Positions 25,893 to 34,611 of a DNA stretch of 64,000 nt are shown here, piece by piece. The position numbers and the translations under genes were made by a program. Below the pieces are notes generated by a model that worked only from the letters and a program-made list of their open reading frames with translations, did no database searches and was not told the DNA's origin. The number at the start of each line of letters is the position of its first letter. The first letter of the stretch is position 1. Source of the DNA: Salinimicrobium marinum (lineage in GTDB: Bacteria > Bacteroidota > Bacteroidia > Flavobacteriales > Flavobacteriaceae); assembly GCF_014651535.1 (NCBI RefSeq), contig NZ_BMXB01000007.1, positions 62,001 through 126,000 on the forward strand, in the 5' to 3' direction.

Positions 25893-27769
25893 TTCCTCTG
25901 CAATTCCTCCACCGTCTCCTCATAATCTTCTACTTTTTCGGTAAGTGCTTCTTTCTGAATCTTTTTACCCAAGTATACAAGCTGGTATCCTTCCTCAATG
26001 ACTACTTCAGAAGAATTGGAAGGGATGATCTTAAAATCACCCGAAAGTGTTTTTACGAACAACGGAATGATATCTGGATCTGTTTTGGATATCTCAATCA
26101 ATCCGCCATAGTGGGACTGGCTGTTTAATTTAACTTCGTGAATTGTAGGATATGAACGGGAAACTTCAGCTAATTTAATGTAATCATCTGTATGGGAGAA
26201 AAGCCCTTCTGGAGGATTCTTTTCAGGATTATTCATTTCATCTGAAGAAACCACTCTAAATGCTCCGTTTTCCCCGAATTGTTTGGAAAACTTGTTAATG
26301 GCTGTTTTGTTAATATCACTGTTTCCTGTCATTGCCATGATATAACCTATGTCATTAAGCTCTATGTTGTTCAGTAAATCATCGGAATACACACTTTCTT
26401 CAATAGCATCAATCTCCAGGTCTTGTGCTTTCCGAATATTATCGGGATTGCTGTCAATTAATACCACATGCCTGTTGTTATCCTGAAGGTATTTTGCGAT
26501 CAAACGTGATATAGAGGAGGCTCCAACAATTAGAATACCCTTTGAATCCTTTAGGAAAACGCCCAGCATTTTTGCCACGTATCTTGCCGTAGTCGCATTT
26601 AGCAACACTGTTCCAAGAACAACCATAAATACCAGGGGAGTTATATACTCAGCTCCCGGAACGCCCTGTCTTGCCAGTCTTAGCCCAAAGAGAGAGGCAA
26701 TTCCAGCGGCCACTATCCCTCTTGGCCCGACCCAGCTTATAAAAAGTTTCTCCCGAAAATTCAAACCTGAATTAATGGAACTTAAAAATACTCCCAGCGG
26801 CCTTAAAAGAAAAACAATTGCTGCGAATAAGAAAAGAGCTTCTTTATTGAATACCAGCATCATTTCCTCCAGTTGCATATTGGCTGCCAGTAAAATAAAA
26901 AGGATGGAAACCAGAAGAATACTCAGCGATTCCTTGAAATACAGCAATTCCTTAAGGTTGGGAAGATTGATATTCCCCATGACCATTCCCATAATTACTA
27001 CTGCCAAAAGTCCGCTTTCGTGCGCAAAATTATCGGCAAGTACAAAAACACCTATTACCACCGCAAGAGTGACTACATTTAGCAGGTAATGCGGGATCAC
27101 GTTCTTTTTAATAGCGTACACAAGCGCATGTGCAAAGGCAAACCCGAAGGTGCAACCGAATAACACAATACGACCAAATTCCATAAGTGCCCTGCTGGTA
27201 AAGTCCTGACCGTCTTCTATCCTTATAAATTCAAACACCAGTACGGCTACCAGTGCTCCAATGGGATCAATAAGAATTCCTTCCCATCTTAAAACAGAAG
27301 AAATATCCTTTTTTAAGGGGATATTTCTTAAAATAGGTGCGATAACAGTAGGACCTGTAACAATAATCAAAGCAGCAAAGAGAAATGAGATTTGCCAGGT
27401 AAGTCCAAAAATCCAGTGTGCAGCTAAGCCCGCACCCACAAAAGTTACAATAACAGCAATGGTTATTAATTTAACTATGATGGGGCCTATGTTTGAAATT
27501 TCTTTTTTTCTAAGGGTGAGTCCACCTTCAAACAACACCACGGCAATAGCCAGAGACACAAAATAGAATAAACTTTCCCCCGGAAAAACCCCTTCTTCCC
27601 CATTCCAGATAGGTTCTAACCATTTAGTACCATCCTCAGAAATGAGGGTGGAAATGGGTCCCACAAAAAGCCCAATTAGTATAAGCGGTAAAATTGCCGG
27701 AATTTTAAGTTTCCATGCAAACCATTGAGCAAGTATCCCTAAAATCACCAATCCTGCTAACTCTAACAT
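25889..27769 (-). CDS. Cation:proton antiporter with TrkA-N/TrkA-C (RCK) tail
   Basis: The 626-residue inner-membrane protein has a Na+/H+ exchanger domain (about 1-400, around 12 helices; ALIIVTGPTVIAPILR is a conserved ion-path segment) followed by an NAD-binding TrkA-N domain from residue 411 (GILIVGASSISRLIAKYL) and a TrkA-C-like segment (about 545-615). The arrangement is of the NhaP/CPA1 type with RCK regulation, exchanging Na+ or K+ for H+. It is the first of three adjacent but distinct antiporters. The 149 bases upstream separate it from the next minus-strand antiporter, so the two may be co-transcribed. Ion specificity cannot be deduced. Confidence 0.9.
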   Translation of the reverse strand: MLELAGLVILGILAQWFAWKLKIPAILPLILIGLFVGPISTLISEDGTKWLEPIWNGEEGVFPGESLFYFVSLAIAVVLFEGGLTLRKKEISNIGPIIVKLITIAVIVTFVGAGLAAHWIFGLTWQISFLFAALIIVTGPTVIAPILRNIPLKKDISSVLRWEGILIDPIGALVAVLVFEFIRIEDGQDFTSRALMEFGRIVLFGCTFGFAFAHALVYAIKKNVIPHYLLNVVTLAVVIGVFVLADNFAHESGLLAVVIMGMVMGNINLPNLKELLYFKESLSILLVSILFILLAANMQLEEMMLVFNKEALFLFAAIVFLLRPLGVFLSSINSGLNFREKLFISWVGPRGIVAAGIASLFGLRLARQGVPGAEYITPLVFMVVLGTVLLNATTARYVAKMLGVFLKDSKGILIVGASSISRLIAKYLQDNNRHVVLIDSNPDNIRKAQDLEIDAIEESVYSDDLLNNIELNDIGYIMAMTGNSDINKTAINKFSKQFGENGAFRVVSSDEMNNPEKNPPEGLFSHTDDYIKLAEVSRSYPTIHEVKLNSQSHYGGLIEISKTDPDIIPLFVKTLSGDFKIIPSNSSEVVIEEGYQLVYLGKKIQKEALTEKVEDYEETVEELQRN

Positions 27770-27918
27770 CCAAATATTTTAAACTATTGTAATAAAAATC
27801 TTGGGTAAAGTTACTTTAATTTGATTAAAAGAAGAACAAGATCAATACTTAGGGATTTTTACAGCAGCTTTTAAACCTCATAAGAAGCTCAAAATTCTAA
27901 CTGAAAATGTGCATTTAT

Positions 27919-29949
27919 CTATTGCGGAAAAACCAGGATCTTGGTGTTTTCTTTAAAGTAAATCTCCATTTTTCTCGGAATCTCATCCAGAATAGGTTGA
28001 TATGCCACAGAACCTTTTCTTGCAGTAATTAACATTACAAGATCTTCAGGTTCTATGTCCCTTGCAATGATCAAAAAGTCTTCCCAATGAGTGAAGGTAT
28101 TAAAGGTAAAGGGAGCTCGTAAATTAAGGGCATCAATAAAATCTTCAATAGCAGTCTGAGTCTCCAACGTACAGTTAACTATGATTGGGACACTGAGTTC
28201 TTCGGCCATTTTGATCAATTTCTTAACCCAAAGTTCAAAGCCTTCCATCATTTCAGATTTTGGAGGAGCTGCCACTACGATCTTTTCATGAGTAGCCCAT
28301 GGTTTTTCAGACTCACATAAAAATACTGTTTTGGTGGTTTTATTAATGATCTTTGCCATTTTCTCGCCAATCACTTCATCTTTTCCTGAACTGGTTGGCC
28401 ATCCCATAACAATAACATCTGCAATGAGTTCTTTAGACCGACGGGAAATCCCGCTGGCAATATCCCGGTCTATGGTTGCAGTGACATTTACAGGAGTTTC
28501 TGTTGCCGAAGCTTGTTTTACAAAATCCTCCAAACGAGTTTTAGCCTGGGCAATATTAAGTTCTGCCTGCTCATCATTAGGCACAACAGAAAGTATGGAA
28601 ACAGGATTTTCAGAACTTTTATCTTTTATAAGTATGGAAAACTCCAAAAGTTTTTCAAGATTGGTAATATTCGCTAACGGAAGCAGAATGGTTTCCATTT
28701 TATAATTCTCAGATTTCCTGATTTCATCCGGGTTAACCTCTTCGGCTTCTGCCACCATTTTTTTAGCTGCATTCTCGGTTGCTAGCGTTGCAACAATAGA
28801 GGTTACAAGTATTAATATGATAGTACCATTCAGGATATTCTCATCGATAATATCAGCATTGTATCCTACAATAATCACAGCAAGCGTTGCGGCAGCATGC
28901 CCACTACTTAAACCAAAAATTACCTTTCTTTGGGAGGAGGTGTACTTAAAGACCAGCTGCGTAAAAAAGGAAGCAAGCCATTTTCCGGTGATCGCAACTA
29001 TAGAAAGTGTAACCGCTACTACAATAGCCATATAGCCGCTAAAGATCACACTTACGTCCACCAGCATCCCCACACTTATCAGGAAAAAAGGAATGAAAAG
29101 AGAATTTCCCATGAATTCTATTCTGTTCATAAGTGCCGATGAATGGGGAATCAACCTGTTTAGAGCCAGTCCGGCAAGGAAAGCCCCAATGATATCTTCA
29201 ACTCCCGCCAGTTCTGCCAGGAAAGCAGAAAGAAAAACAACTGCAAGAACAAATATGTAATGGGAGTGTTTTTCTTTCTCCATCCTGGTAAAAAACCACC
29301 GTGCAATCTTTGGTACTACCAGGAACATAATAGCACAGAAAATTGTGAGAGATATGATCAACCGAATCCAGAAATCGGCTGTTAAACCACCTTCCTGGGC
29401 GTTCCCCATGATTACAGCCAGAATGATCAAAACCGCCGTATCGGTAAGGATAGTTCCTCCCACTGTTATCGCAACCGCTTCATTCTTTGAAACTCCAATT
29501 TTACTCACAATGGGATAGGTCAATAATGTGTGCGTGGCAAACATACTGGCAGTTAGGAAACTTGCATTAAAATCATATCCAAGGAGATAGAAACACACAG
29601 GAAAACCTATGGCCAGGGGTAGGGCAAATGTAAAAAAGCCAAACAGGAAACTTTTATTCCGGTTCACCTTGAACTGGTTCATGTCCAGTTCAAGGCCAGC
29701 GATAAACATAATATATAAAAGTCCTATTGTAGAGAAAAGATTAATGGCTGTATTCTGTTCAAGCAACCCTGCACCGTATGGCCCTATAATAATTCCTGAA
29801 ATGATCAATACGATAATCCCCGGAATATTGATCCTTCTAAGCAGAATAGGAGAGACCAGGATAATTAAAAGAATAAGAGCAAAAACCAATACAGGATTAC
29901 TGAGGGGCAGTTCAAATTCGTGACTTACTAAATCTAAAAAATCATTCAT
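27919..29949 (-). CDS. Cation:proton antiporter with tandem USP-like cytosolic domains
   Basis: The 676-residue product has a CPA2-type Na+/H+ exchanger domain (about 15-400; AGLELDMNQFK and VEDIIGAFLAGLALNRL are family landmarks) and a C-terminal region of about 260 residues from residue 418 (METILLPLANITNLEKLL) that looks like two universal-stress-protein folds, the first with IADVIVMGWPTSSG and TTKTVFLCE. It has no TrkA-N domain, unlike its two neighbours. USP tails probably bind nucleotides and gate the antiporter (inference). It is divergent from the third antiporter across 218 bases that hold a strong inverted repeat. Confidence 0.9.
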   Translation of the reverse strand: MNDFLDLVSHEFELPLSNPVLVFALILLIILVSPILLRRINIPGIIVLIISGIIIGPYGAGLLEQNTAINLFSTIGLLYIMFIAGLELDMNQFKVNRNKSFLFGFFTFALPLAIGFPVCFYLLGYDFNASFLTASMFATHTLLTYPIVSKIGVSKNEAVAITVGGTILTDTAVLIILAVIMGNAQEGGLTADFWIRLIISLTIFCAIMFLVVPKIARWFFTRMEKEKHSHYIFVLAVVFLSAFLAELAGVEDIIGAFLAGLALNRLIPHSSALMNRIEFMGNSLFIPFFLISVGMLVDVSVIFSGYMAIVVAVTLSIVAITGKWLASFFTQLVFKYTSSQRKVIFGLSSGHAAATLAVIIVGYNADIIDENILNGTIILILVTSIVATLATENAAKKMVAEAEEVNPDEIRKSENYKMETILLPLANITNLEKLLEFSILIKDKSSENPVSILSVVPNDEQAELNIAQAKTRLEDFVKQASATETPVNVTATIDRDIASGISRRSKELIADVIVMGWPTSSGKDEVIGEKMAKIINKTTKTVFLCESEKPWATHEKIVVAAPPKSEMMEGFELWVKKLIKMAEELSVPIIVNCTLETQTAIEDFIDALNLRAPFTFNTFTHWEDFLIIARDIEPEDLVMLITARKGSVAYQPILDEIPRKMEIYFKENTKILVFPQ

Positions 29950-29993
29950 ATTTTATAGTAACAAAAATGTTTAGTTATGGTCCTAATGAAATG

Positions 29994-30022
29994 ACCATTT
30001 CTGCTTTAAAAGCAGAAATGGT
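29994..30022. repeat. 13-bp perfect inverted repeat between divergent antiporter genes
   Basis: ACCATTTCTGCTT and AAGCAGAAATGGT form a perfect 13-base-pair stem with the three-base loop TAA. It lies 45 bases upstream of the minus-strand antiporter start and about 145 bases upstream of the plus-strand one. No T tract follows in either direction, so a terminator is unlikely; an operator or an RNA leader structure is possible. Confidence 0.7.
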
Positions 30023-30167
30023 TCAACAAAATGGTTCTTTGGCTATACTACTAAATCTTTTCATATTATCTAATCTTAAAACTTTCAAAGATTTGTTAAT
30101 TCGGATAATTAAAATTTCTTAAATTAAAAATCCATCATTCATAATCCTTAAATAGTCCAACTTACCT

Positions 30168-31952
30168 ATGGAAGAATTAAATATTTTAAACCTTCTCATC
30201 ATTTTAGTAGCAGCATGGTTGGGTGGTTCAATTTCAAAAAAATTAGGATATCCTGCAATCCTTGGAGAATTGGTTATTGGGATCATTTTAGGTCCTGCGC
30301 TGGTTGGTTTACTTGAAACTTCAGAAATGCTAAGTGTGCTGGCAGAGGTTGGGATCATTCTTCTAATGGTACATATTGGAATTGAAATAAATTTCCGGGA
30401 CCTTGGAAAAGCCTCCTGGCCGGGATTACTTGCCGCTGCCGGAGGTTTTATAGTTCCTTTTGGCCTAGGTTATTATACGATCATTTATTTTGGAGGTACA
30501 GATATGGCCGCCCTATTTGTGGCTATAGCAGTTGGAGTTACTTCACTTGCTACCAAAAGCCGCATCCTGGTGGATCTAAAACTATTGAACACCAGAATTG
30601 CCTATGTACTCATGGCAGGTGCTTTAATTTCAGATACACTTGCTCTAATTATTTTTGCCGGGATTATAAGTTTTGTAGATGCCGGAAATATTGATACTGT
30701 TGGTTTACTATGGGTTGCCGGAAAAGCCATTCTTTTCTTTATTTTCACCGCTGTAGCAGGAATTTACCTGTTACCATTGCTGGGGAAATATTTGGCAAAA
30801 CTTGGCACAAAAAGCAGGACGCTGCATTTCACCTTAATTCTTATCATTGTTTTTGGCTTTGCCGAACTCGCCGAGCTGGCAGGGCTCCACAGCATTCTGG
30901 GAGCTTTCATGGCCGGACTATTCATTAGGGACGGGGTATTCAACAGGCAGATTTCAAAAGAGATCAATGAGGTCTTTCATGATATTTCAATCGGTTTTTT
31001 AGCTCCTATTTTCTTCGTAACAGCAGGATTCAATGTCACCCTGGATGTTTTCCAGACAGATCTTAACATGCTTATAGCGGTAACCGTAGTTGCAATGGCC
31101 GGAAAAATCCTGGGAACTGCCCTTTTTTATCTTCCCAGCGGCTATGGCTGGCGGGAAGGAATTGCCGTAGGAACAGGAATGAATGGTCGTGGTGCGGTAG
31201 AGATTATTATTGCCGGAATTGGTCTGCAAATGGGAATCATCACAGCAGAAATATTTTCGATACTGGTCTTTATGGCCATCTTTACCACACTAAGTGTTCC
31301 GGTACTGCTTACCTGGACTACAAACTGGTTAAAAAAGAGGGGGGAACTGGTTCATCAGCAATCCAGGTCAGGATATATTATTCTGGGAGCAAATCCGTTG
31401 GGGCTTTACCTTGCAAAGCATCTAAATTCTGAAGGCAAGGTCACGGTAATAGACGCCAATAAAGATTTTATACAGGCTGCCAAACAAGCCGGAATAAAAT
31501 ATGTCTACGGAAATGTCTTAAAAGAAGAAACGATGGAAGAAGCAGAAGCTATGGAAAAAGGTACTTTTATAGGATTAACAGCTAACAGTGAGATCAATCT
31601 TCTTGCTGCGCAACTGGCCAATGATTCCTTTTACATGCCCGAAAAAATTGTGCTCATGGCACCAAGTGAAACCGGAGCCGACGTAGAATCCCTTGACAGG
31701 ATCGATGCCTCTTCAATGTTTGCCAACAAAATCATGCTTGGGCCGTGGATCTACAAGGTCACTTCAGGAGATTTTGAAGAAAAATCTGAAACAGCTTCAG
31801 AAGAGATTTCTACCAGGGAATGGATAAAAACTCACAAATCAGAAAATGATTCCATACTTCCGTTACTCATTATAAATGCTGAAGGAGTAAAAAGGCCTTT
31901 CCATTACCATGAAACGATTCATCCCGAGGAAAAAATAGTTTATCTGCAATAA
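30168..31952 (+). CDS. KefB-like cation:proton antiporter with TrkA-N domain
   Basis: The 594-residue membrane protein has a CPA2 exchanger domain (about 1-390; LGYPAILGELVIGIILGP and LHSILGAFMAGLFIRDG are typical) followed by a TrkA-N fold from residue 401 (SGYIILGANPLGLYLAKHL; VTVIDANKD). The last 80 residues do not look like a full TrkA-C domain. Function is probably K+ or Na+ efflux against protons, controlled by NAD(H). It is divergent from the USP-tailed antiporter and is followed by a weak hairpin at 31974. Start: ATG at 30168, immediately upstream of the first membrane helix. Confidence 0.9.
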   Translation: MEELNILNLLIILVAAWLGGSISKKLGYPAILGELVIGIILGPALVGLLETSEMLSVLAEVGIILLMVHIGIEINFRDLGKASWPGLLAAAGGFIVPFGLGYYTIIYFGGTDMAALFVAIAVGVTSLATKSRILVDLKLLNTRIAYVLMAGALISDTLALIIFAGIISFVDAGNIDTVGLLWVAGKAILFFIFTAVAGIYLLPLLGKYLAKLGTKSRTLHFTLILIIVFGFAELAELAGLHSILGAFMAGLFIRDGVFNRQISKEINEVFHDISIGFLAPIFFVTAGFNVTLDVFQTDLNMLIAVTVVAMAGKILGTALFYLPSGYGWREGIAVGTGMNGRGAVEIIIAGIGLQMGIITAEIFSILVFMAIFTTLSVPVLLTWTTNWLKKRGELVHQQSRSGYIILGANPLGLYLAKHLNSEGKVTVIDANKDFIQAAKQAGIKYVYGNVLKEETMEEAEAMEKGTFIGLTANSEINLLAAQLANDSFYMPEKIVLMAPSETGADVESLDRIDASSMFANKIMLGPWIYKVTSGDFEEKSETASEEISTREWIKTHKSENDSILPLLIINAEGVKRPFHYHETIHPEEKIVYLQ

Positions 31953-31973
31953 ATCCTTAAATTTAGGCCTGAA

Positions 31974-31996
31974 AACAGCTTTTTGGAAAAGCTGTT
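31974..31996 (+). terminator. Hairpin after the third antiporter gene
   Basis: AACAGCTTTT and AAAAGCTGTT form a 10-base-pair stem with loop TGG. The following bases (CAAAATCTTTTC) are only partly T-rich, so termination may be inefficient. Confidence 0.55.
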
Positions 31997-32056
31997 CAAA
32001 ATCTTTTCAAAATGAACGCTTGCCTTTTGCAACCGATTATTTAATAAATTTTTTCC

Positions 32057-32917
32057 ATGAAATTATATCCTATTCAGGCAGGACATTTCAAACTTGATGG
32101 AGGCGGGATGTTTGGTGTAGTGCCAAAATCCATCTGGAACAGAACAAATCCTGCAGACAGTAACAATATGATTGATATTGCCGCTCGTTGTCTTCTCATC
32201 GAAGAGGGGAACAGGCTCATTTTGATCGACACCGGAATGGGTGATAAACAAAGTGACAAATTCTTTGGTTATTACTACCGCTGGGGAGACCATTCTATTG
32301 ATAAATCACTTGCAGCACACGGTTTTCACCGGGATGACATTACAGATGTTTTTATGACCCACCTGCATTTTGATCATTGCGGCGGAAGCATTCAGTGGAA
32401 TAAAGAACATACCGGTTATGAACCTGCTTTTAAAAATGCACGCTTCTGGAGCAACAAAGATCACTGGGAATGGGCAACAAAACCTAATGCCCGGGAGAAG
32501 GCTTCTTTTTTGAAGGAAAACATCCTTCCAATGGAAGAAAGCGGCCAGTTGAATTTTATAGAAAGAACCAACGGATCCTTTCAGAATACTTCAGAATTGG
32601 GATTTGGAATATTATTTGTAGATGGGCATACAGACAAACAAATGATCCCACACATAAACTATAAAGGAAAAACCCTTGTTTTCATGGCCGATTTATTACC
32701 CACAGCAGGACATATTCCGTTGCCCTACGTAATGGGGTTTGATACGAGACCATTGCTGACTTTGCCCGAAAAAGAAGCTTTCTTAACAAAGGCTGCCGAA
32801 GAAGAATTTCTGTTGTTCATGGAGCATGATGCTCACAACGAAATTCTCACGGTTCAGAAAACAGAAAAAGGGATCCGTTTGGATCAGACACATACATTTA
32901 ATGAACTTTTTAACTAA
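32057..32917 (+). CDS. MBL-fold metallo-hydrolase
   Basis: The 286-residue cytosolic protein has the metallo-beta-lactamase-fold zinc motif HLHFDH (His102, His104, Asp106, His107), a preceding LILIDTGMG segment, and later DGHTDKQM and the terminal FMEHDAH. The layout resembles the quorum-lactonase-like/AttM group of MBL hydrolases, but the substrate is unknown. It lies 8 bases upstream of a protease lipoprotein gene and probably starts a three-gene operon (MBL, S8 protease, M1 peptidase). The start ATG at 32057 is the first in frame and matches where the conserved fold begins. Confidence 0.88.
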   Translation: MKLYPIQAGHFKLDGGGMFGVVPKSIWNRTNPADSNNMIDIAARCLLIEEGNRLILIDTGMGDKQSDKFFGYYYRWGDHSIDKSLAAHGFHRDDITDVFMTHLHFDHCGGSIQWNKEHTGYEPAFKNARFWSNKDHWEWATKPNAREKASFLKENILPMEESGQLNFIERTNGSFQNTSELGFGILFVDGHTDKQMIPHINYKGKTLVFMADLLPTAGHIPLPYVMGFDTRPLLTLPEKEAFLTKAAEEEFLLFMEHDAHNEILTVQKTEKGIRLDQTHTFNELFN

Positions 32918-32925
32918 AAAATACT

Positions 32926-34608
32926 ATGAAAATCCCTATTTATCGACCCCTGCTTGTTGCAGGTTTAGCAGCAACCATGGCCGGTTGTGGTAGCTCTGCA
33001 CCTTCTATTGTATCTACTCCCTTAGAAAATATTGACAGCATGCCGCTCAAGGTCTCAGACCTTACCGAAACAGAGCTGCAGGGCTGGGGTGGGTCCGATC
33101 TTGTTAGCGATACCGTTCCCGGAATGAGCGTGAATAAAGCTTACGAAGAGATCATTAAAAATTACAATGGAAAAACCGTCATTGTTGGAGTTATAGACAG
33201 TGGTGTGGATATAGAACATGAAGACCTTAAAAATGTAATCTGGACCAATAAAGACGAGAGGCCAAACAATGGCAGGGATGATGACAACAACGGTTATGTG
33301 GACGATGTACACGGTTGGAATTTTCTTGGAGATGCCGTAGAAGAGAACCTTGAATATGTAAGGATCTATAAAGATCTTAAACCCAAATATGAGAGTATTC
33401 CCGCTTCCTCTGTAAGTGAAGAAGACCGGGAAGAATTCATGCTGTATAAGGAAGCGCAGGGAGAATACGAGAAAGAGTACAATGAAACACTGGGAATGAA
33501 AAATCAGTATGAAGGAATTCTTCAGCAGTTACGTATGGCTCATGAGGCTGTTTCAGCACAACTGGGGAAAGAAGATTATACCCGTGCAGAACTGCGTGAG
33601 ATGGAGGCAACTTCTGAAGAGATGCAGCAATATAAAGGCTTTTTAAGCCAGGTAATGGCCAATGTAGGCGAAAATGTACCCGATGCTATCGATCAATTAA
33701 ATGAGGCAATCGAATACTTTTCAGGAAGACTTAATTCTCATTTTAACCTGGACCTTAACGGAAGAGCTGTAGTAGGAGATGATCCTAATGATATCAACGA
33801 TACCGACTACGGAAATAACGAAGTGATGGGACCTACGCCCGATAAAGAAGATATCAAGCATGGAACCCATGTGGCCGGGATCATTGCCGCTCAAAGAAAT
33901 AACGGAATAGGAATAAACGGCGTTGCTCACAATGTGGAAATCATGGCCATTCGCGCTGTACCAGATGGTGACGAATATGATAAGGATATTGCCCTGGCGA
34001 TTCGTTATGCTGTAGACAACGGTGCAAAAGTGATCAACACCAGCTTCGGAAAATATTTTTCACCACACCCGGAATGGGTACGAGAGGCTATCCAATACGC
34101 TGCAGAAAACGATGTTTTGATCGTGAATGCTGCCGGAAACGAAGGTATAAACCTTGATGAAAAAGCTGTATACCCGAATGATCAAACACCTGGAAATTCT
34201 GCAGAAATAGCAGATAATTTTCTTACCGTTGGCGCTCTTAATTTTACCTACGGCTCAAACATGGTGGCTAGCTTTTCTAACTTCGGAAAACAAAATGTAG
34301 ATGTTTTTGCACCGGGAACAGAAATCTGGTCTACCACGCCAAATAATGAATACGAGTTTCTACAGGGAACATCTATGGCGGCCCCTGCAGTTGCGGGAAT
34401 CGCAGCTGTGGTTCGTTCATTTTATCCAAATCTTACCGCACCTCAGGTAAAACAGATCATTATGGACAGTGGATTATCCAGCAGTGCATCTGTTATTTTG
34501 GGAGGGAATCCTGCCAATACCATGAAATTCAGTGAAATATCCACCTCGGGTAAAATGGCCAATTTGTATAATGCCTTAATTATGGCAGACAGAATATCAA
34601 AACAATAA
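32926..34608 (+). CDS. S8 (subtilisin-like) serine protease lipoprotein with long insertion
   Basis: The 560-residue product has a lipobox at Cys21 (ATMAGC-GSSA) and an intact subtilase triad: Asp91 in GVIDSGVDIEHEDL, His312 in KHGTHVAGIIAA and Ser483 in GTSMAAPAVAG, with the oxyanion Asn405 in NAAGNEG. The Asp and His motifs are about 220 residues apart instead of the usual 30-40, because of a charged, largely helical insertion (about 140-300) with likely coiled coil. It should sit in the periplasm or on the outer membrane. It is three bases upstream of an M1 aminopeptidase gene, suggesting joint peptide breakdown. Confidence 0.93.
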   Translation: MKIPIYRPLLVAGLAATMAGCGSSAPSIVSTPLENIDSMPLKVSDLTETELQGWGGSDLVSDTVPGMSVNKAYEEIIKNYNGKTVIVGVIDSGVDIEHEDLKNVIWTNKDERPNNGRDDDNNGYVDDVHGWNFLGDAVEENLEYVRIYKDLKPKYESIPASSVSEEDREEFMLYKEAQGEYEKEYNETLGMKNQYEGILQQLRMAHEAVSAQLGKEDYTRAELREMEATSEEMQQYKGFLSQVMANVGENVPDAIDQLNEAIEYFSGRLNSHFNLDLNGRAVVGDDPNDINDTDYGNNEVMGPTPDKEDIKHGTHVAGIIAAQRNNGIGINGVAHNVEIMAIRAVPDGDEYDKDIALAIRYAVDNGAKVINTSFGKYFSPHPEWVREAIQYAAENDVLIVNAAGNEGINLDEKAVYPNDQTPGNSAEIADNFLTVGALNFTYGSNMVASFSNFGKQNVDVFAPGTEIWSTTPNNEYEFLQGTSMAAPAVAGIAAVVRSFYPNLTAPQVKQIIMDSGLSSSASVILGGNPANTMKFSEISTSGKMANLYNALIMADRISKQ

Positions 34609-34611
34609 TTC

